Source: Purshia tridentata (Eukaryota; Streptophyta; Magnoliopsida; Rosales; Rosaceae). Taken from it: a stretch of 21,841 nucleotides of DNA. Shown here piece by piece: positions 20,891 to 21,841 of the stretch. How positions within the stretch are numbered: position 1 is the stretch's first letter; each line of letters begins with the position of its first letter. A model generated the notes under the pieces. The model was not told where the DNA came from, ran no database searches, and saw nothing but the letters and a program-made list of their open reading frames with translations. A program made the position numbers and the translations under genes. The DNA lies in NCBI GenBank assembly GCA_003254885.1, contig QANT01006672.1:1-21841 (forward strand), given 5' to 3'.

Positions 20891-21109
20891 GGGTTAATTA
20901 CAAATAAATCAATAAAATATTTCACAATTACATTTTAATCAATGCATTTTTTCATAGTTTCATTTTAATCACTATTGTCCAAAAGTAGATTGAGTTTAGT
21001 GACTAAAGTGGAATATAATTTCAAAACTCATTGACCTTTATGGGAAAATAAAATTTGCATTGACCATTATGTAATATTGAAATATTTTATTGATTTAAAT
21101 GTAATTTTC
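20891..21109 (+). mobile_element. Candidate MITE, family A copy 2 (about 219 bp)
   Basis: Left end AATTACAAATAAATCAATAA and the reverse complement of the right end AATTACATTTAAATCAATAA match closely over about 27 bp. Possible 11-bp flanking direct repeat TATAATATTTT at 20880-20890 and 21110-21120, though this is low-complexity sequence. It aligns along its length with the copy at 19920-20134 in the same orientation. Confidence 0.68.
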
Positions 21110-21120
21110 TATAATATTTT

Positions 21121-21841
21121 CTATTGGCTGTTTGTAAACAAGAATATTAAAACTCTGAAAAATTTAACAAAAAATGAAATGCCTTTTAGAATCCATTAAT
21201 TTGAAACATTTTCCTAAAGATCTCTATTTCGATTTCATCTATGATCTATCCAATAAAAAACTCTGAGAGAAGTAAATAAACATTAGTAACATTAATAATA
21301 GACTTTTACAGTTGGACTATGAAAGCCAAAAAAGACAAAAATAAGGCCCATGAAACGTATGTGGGTGGATGAAATGGACCAATTGGAGCAATACACTGCC
21401 AAAAAGCACAGAGCTTTTAATTTGCTACTCGTCGTATCCAATCTTCAAACATCATTTTACAAACCCCAAGAAACACATGCGCGTTAATAAATTACTTTAT
21501 TCTCTTTTTTTTTCCTGGATGACGGATCCTATAAATATTATTATATTAGTGTGAAAATAAAGAATAAAACACGCAGAGAATCTTAGGTGTTCCGATTCGG
21601 AACAAAAAAATAATAATATCTTGGGCATTGTTCATAGCATCCCTACAATATTCAATTAAAATGCTAATATATTAAATTTTTTTTAATTTTTAATGTATAA
21701 ATACTACGTAAATTTTAAAAAAATAGCATTTTTTATTATAAAAATAGATTTAAGTTTGATCAATCTGGATGCTCCATAGTACTTTGGTCTTAAGAGGCAC
21801 GTGAACATGATAATAAGCTTGAATAGTGGTAATTAAATTAT
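21121..21841. other. AT-rich right edge of the window
   Basis: No gene is supported. A perfect 15-bp palindrome GTTCCGATTCGGAAC lies at 21589-21603. From about 21624 to 21780 there is a weak inverted pair (CATAGCATCC near 21634 against GGATGCTCCATAG near 21767) that might be another small element. Confidence 0.4.

Noticed and set aside
21624-21780. A further MITE at the right edge
   Set aside because: Only about ten bases of imperfect inverted similarity, in very AT-rich DNA, with no target duplication. Too weak to call.
1-21841. CRISPR arrays, tRNA or rRNA genes, phage or bacterial systems
   Set aside because: No regularly spaced repeats with unique spacers, no tRNA-like box A/box B pair or rRNA sequence noticed by eye, and all genes are plant nuclear families with introns.

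Overview
This window is nuclear DNA from a flowering plant, most likely a core eudicot. The evidence is four protein-coding genes of typical plant families, short GT-AG introns, AT-rich intergenic DNA, and small terminal-inverted-repeat elements of MITE type. No prokaryotic, organellar or viral genes were seen. One base (423) is an N.

Layout. 1-1489: upstream region of the first gene, holding a candidate MITE with 28-bp inverted ends (110-793). 1490-4130 (+): five-exon tonoplast sugar transporter of the monosaccharide-sensing protein family (MSSP2/TST-like, 743 aa). Its first intron uses a GC donor. 4131-5604: intergenic, ending in a 138-bp tandem duplication and a 9-bp minisatellite just before the next gene. 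5605-7807 (+): six-exon homologue of the alpha/gamma-adaptin-binding protein p34 (AAGAB-like, 428 aa). 7808-10092: intergenic, with simple repeats only. 10093-10728 (-): intronless, GC-rich RING-H2 E3 ubiquitin ligase of the ATL80 type (211 aa). 10729-14199: intergenic, with a lone transposon end near 11.8 kb, a 102-bp-period direct repeat with a telomere-like motif near 13.1 kb, and a 51-bp tandem duplication near 14.0 kb. 14200-19165 (-): fifteen-exon seven-transmembrane MLO protein, closest to the MLO8/MLO10 group (571 aa). 19166-21841: MLO upstream DNA, then a MITE cluster: two related elements of about 215 bp (19920-20134 and 20891-21109) and between them a 373-bp foldback element with a clear 9-bp target-site duplication.

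The genes do not form an operon or obvious pathway cluster. The first two point right and the last two point left, so AAGAB-like and ATL80-like are convergent. Individually they cover vacuolar sugar loading, clathrin-adaptor assembly, membrane-anchored ubiquitination and calmodulin-binding membrane signalling. All four open reading frames are intact when spliced. Exon junctions were placed by splice motif, reading frame and family conservation; each gene's exons sum to a whole number of codons.

I did not find a clearly new biological system. The best leads are the MITE cluster with its clean target-site duplication, the tandem-duplicated promoter block of the AAGAB-like gene, and a sugar transporter whose regulatory loop and several family motifs look altered.
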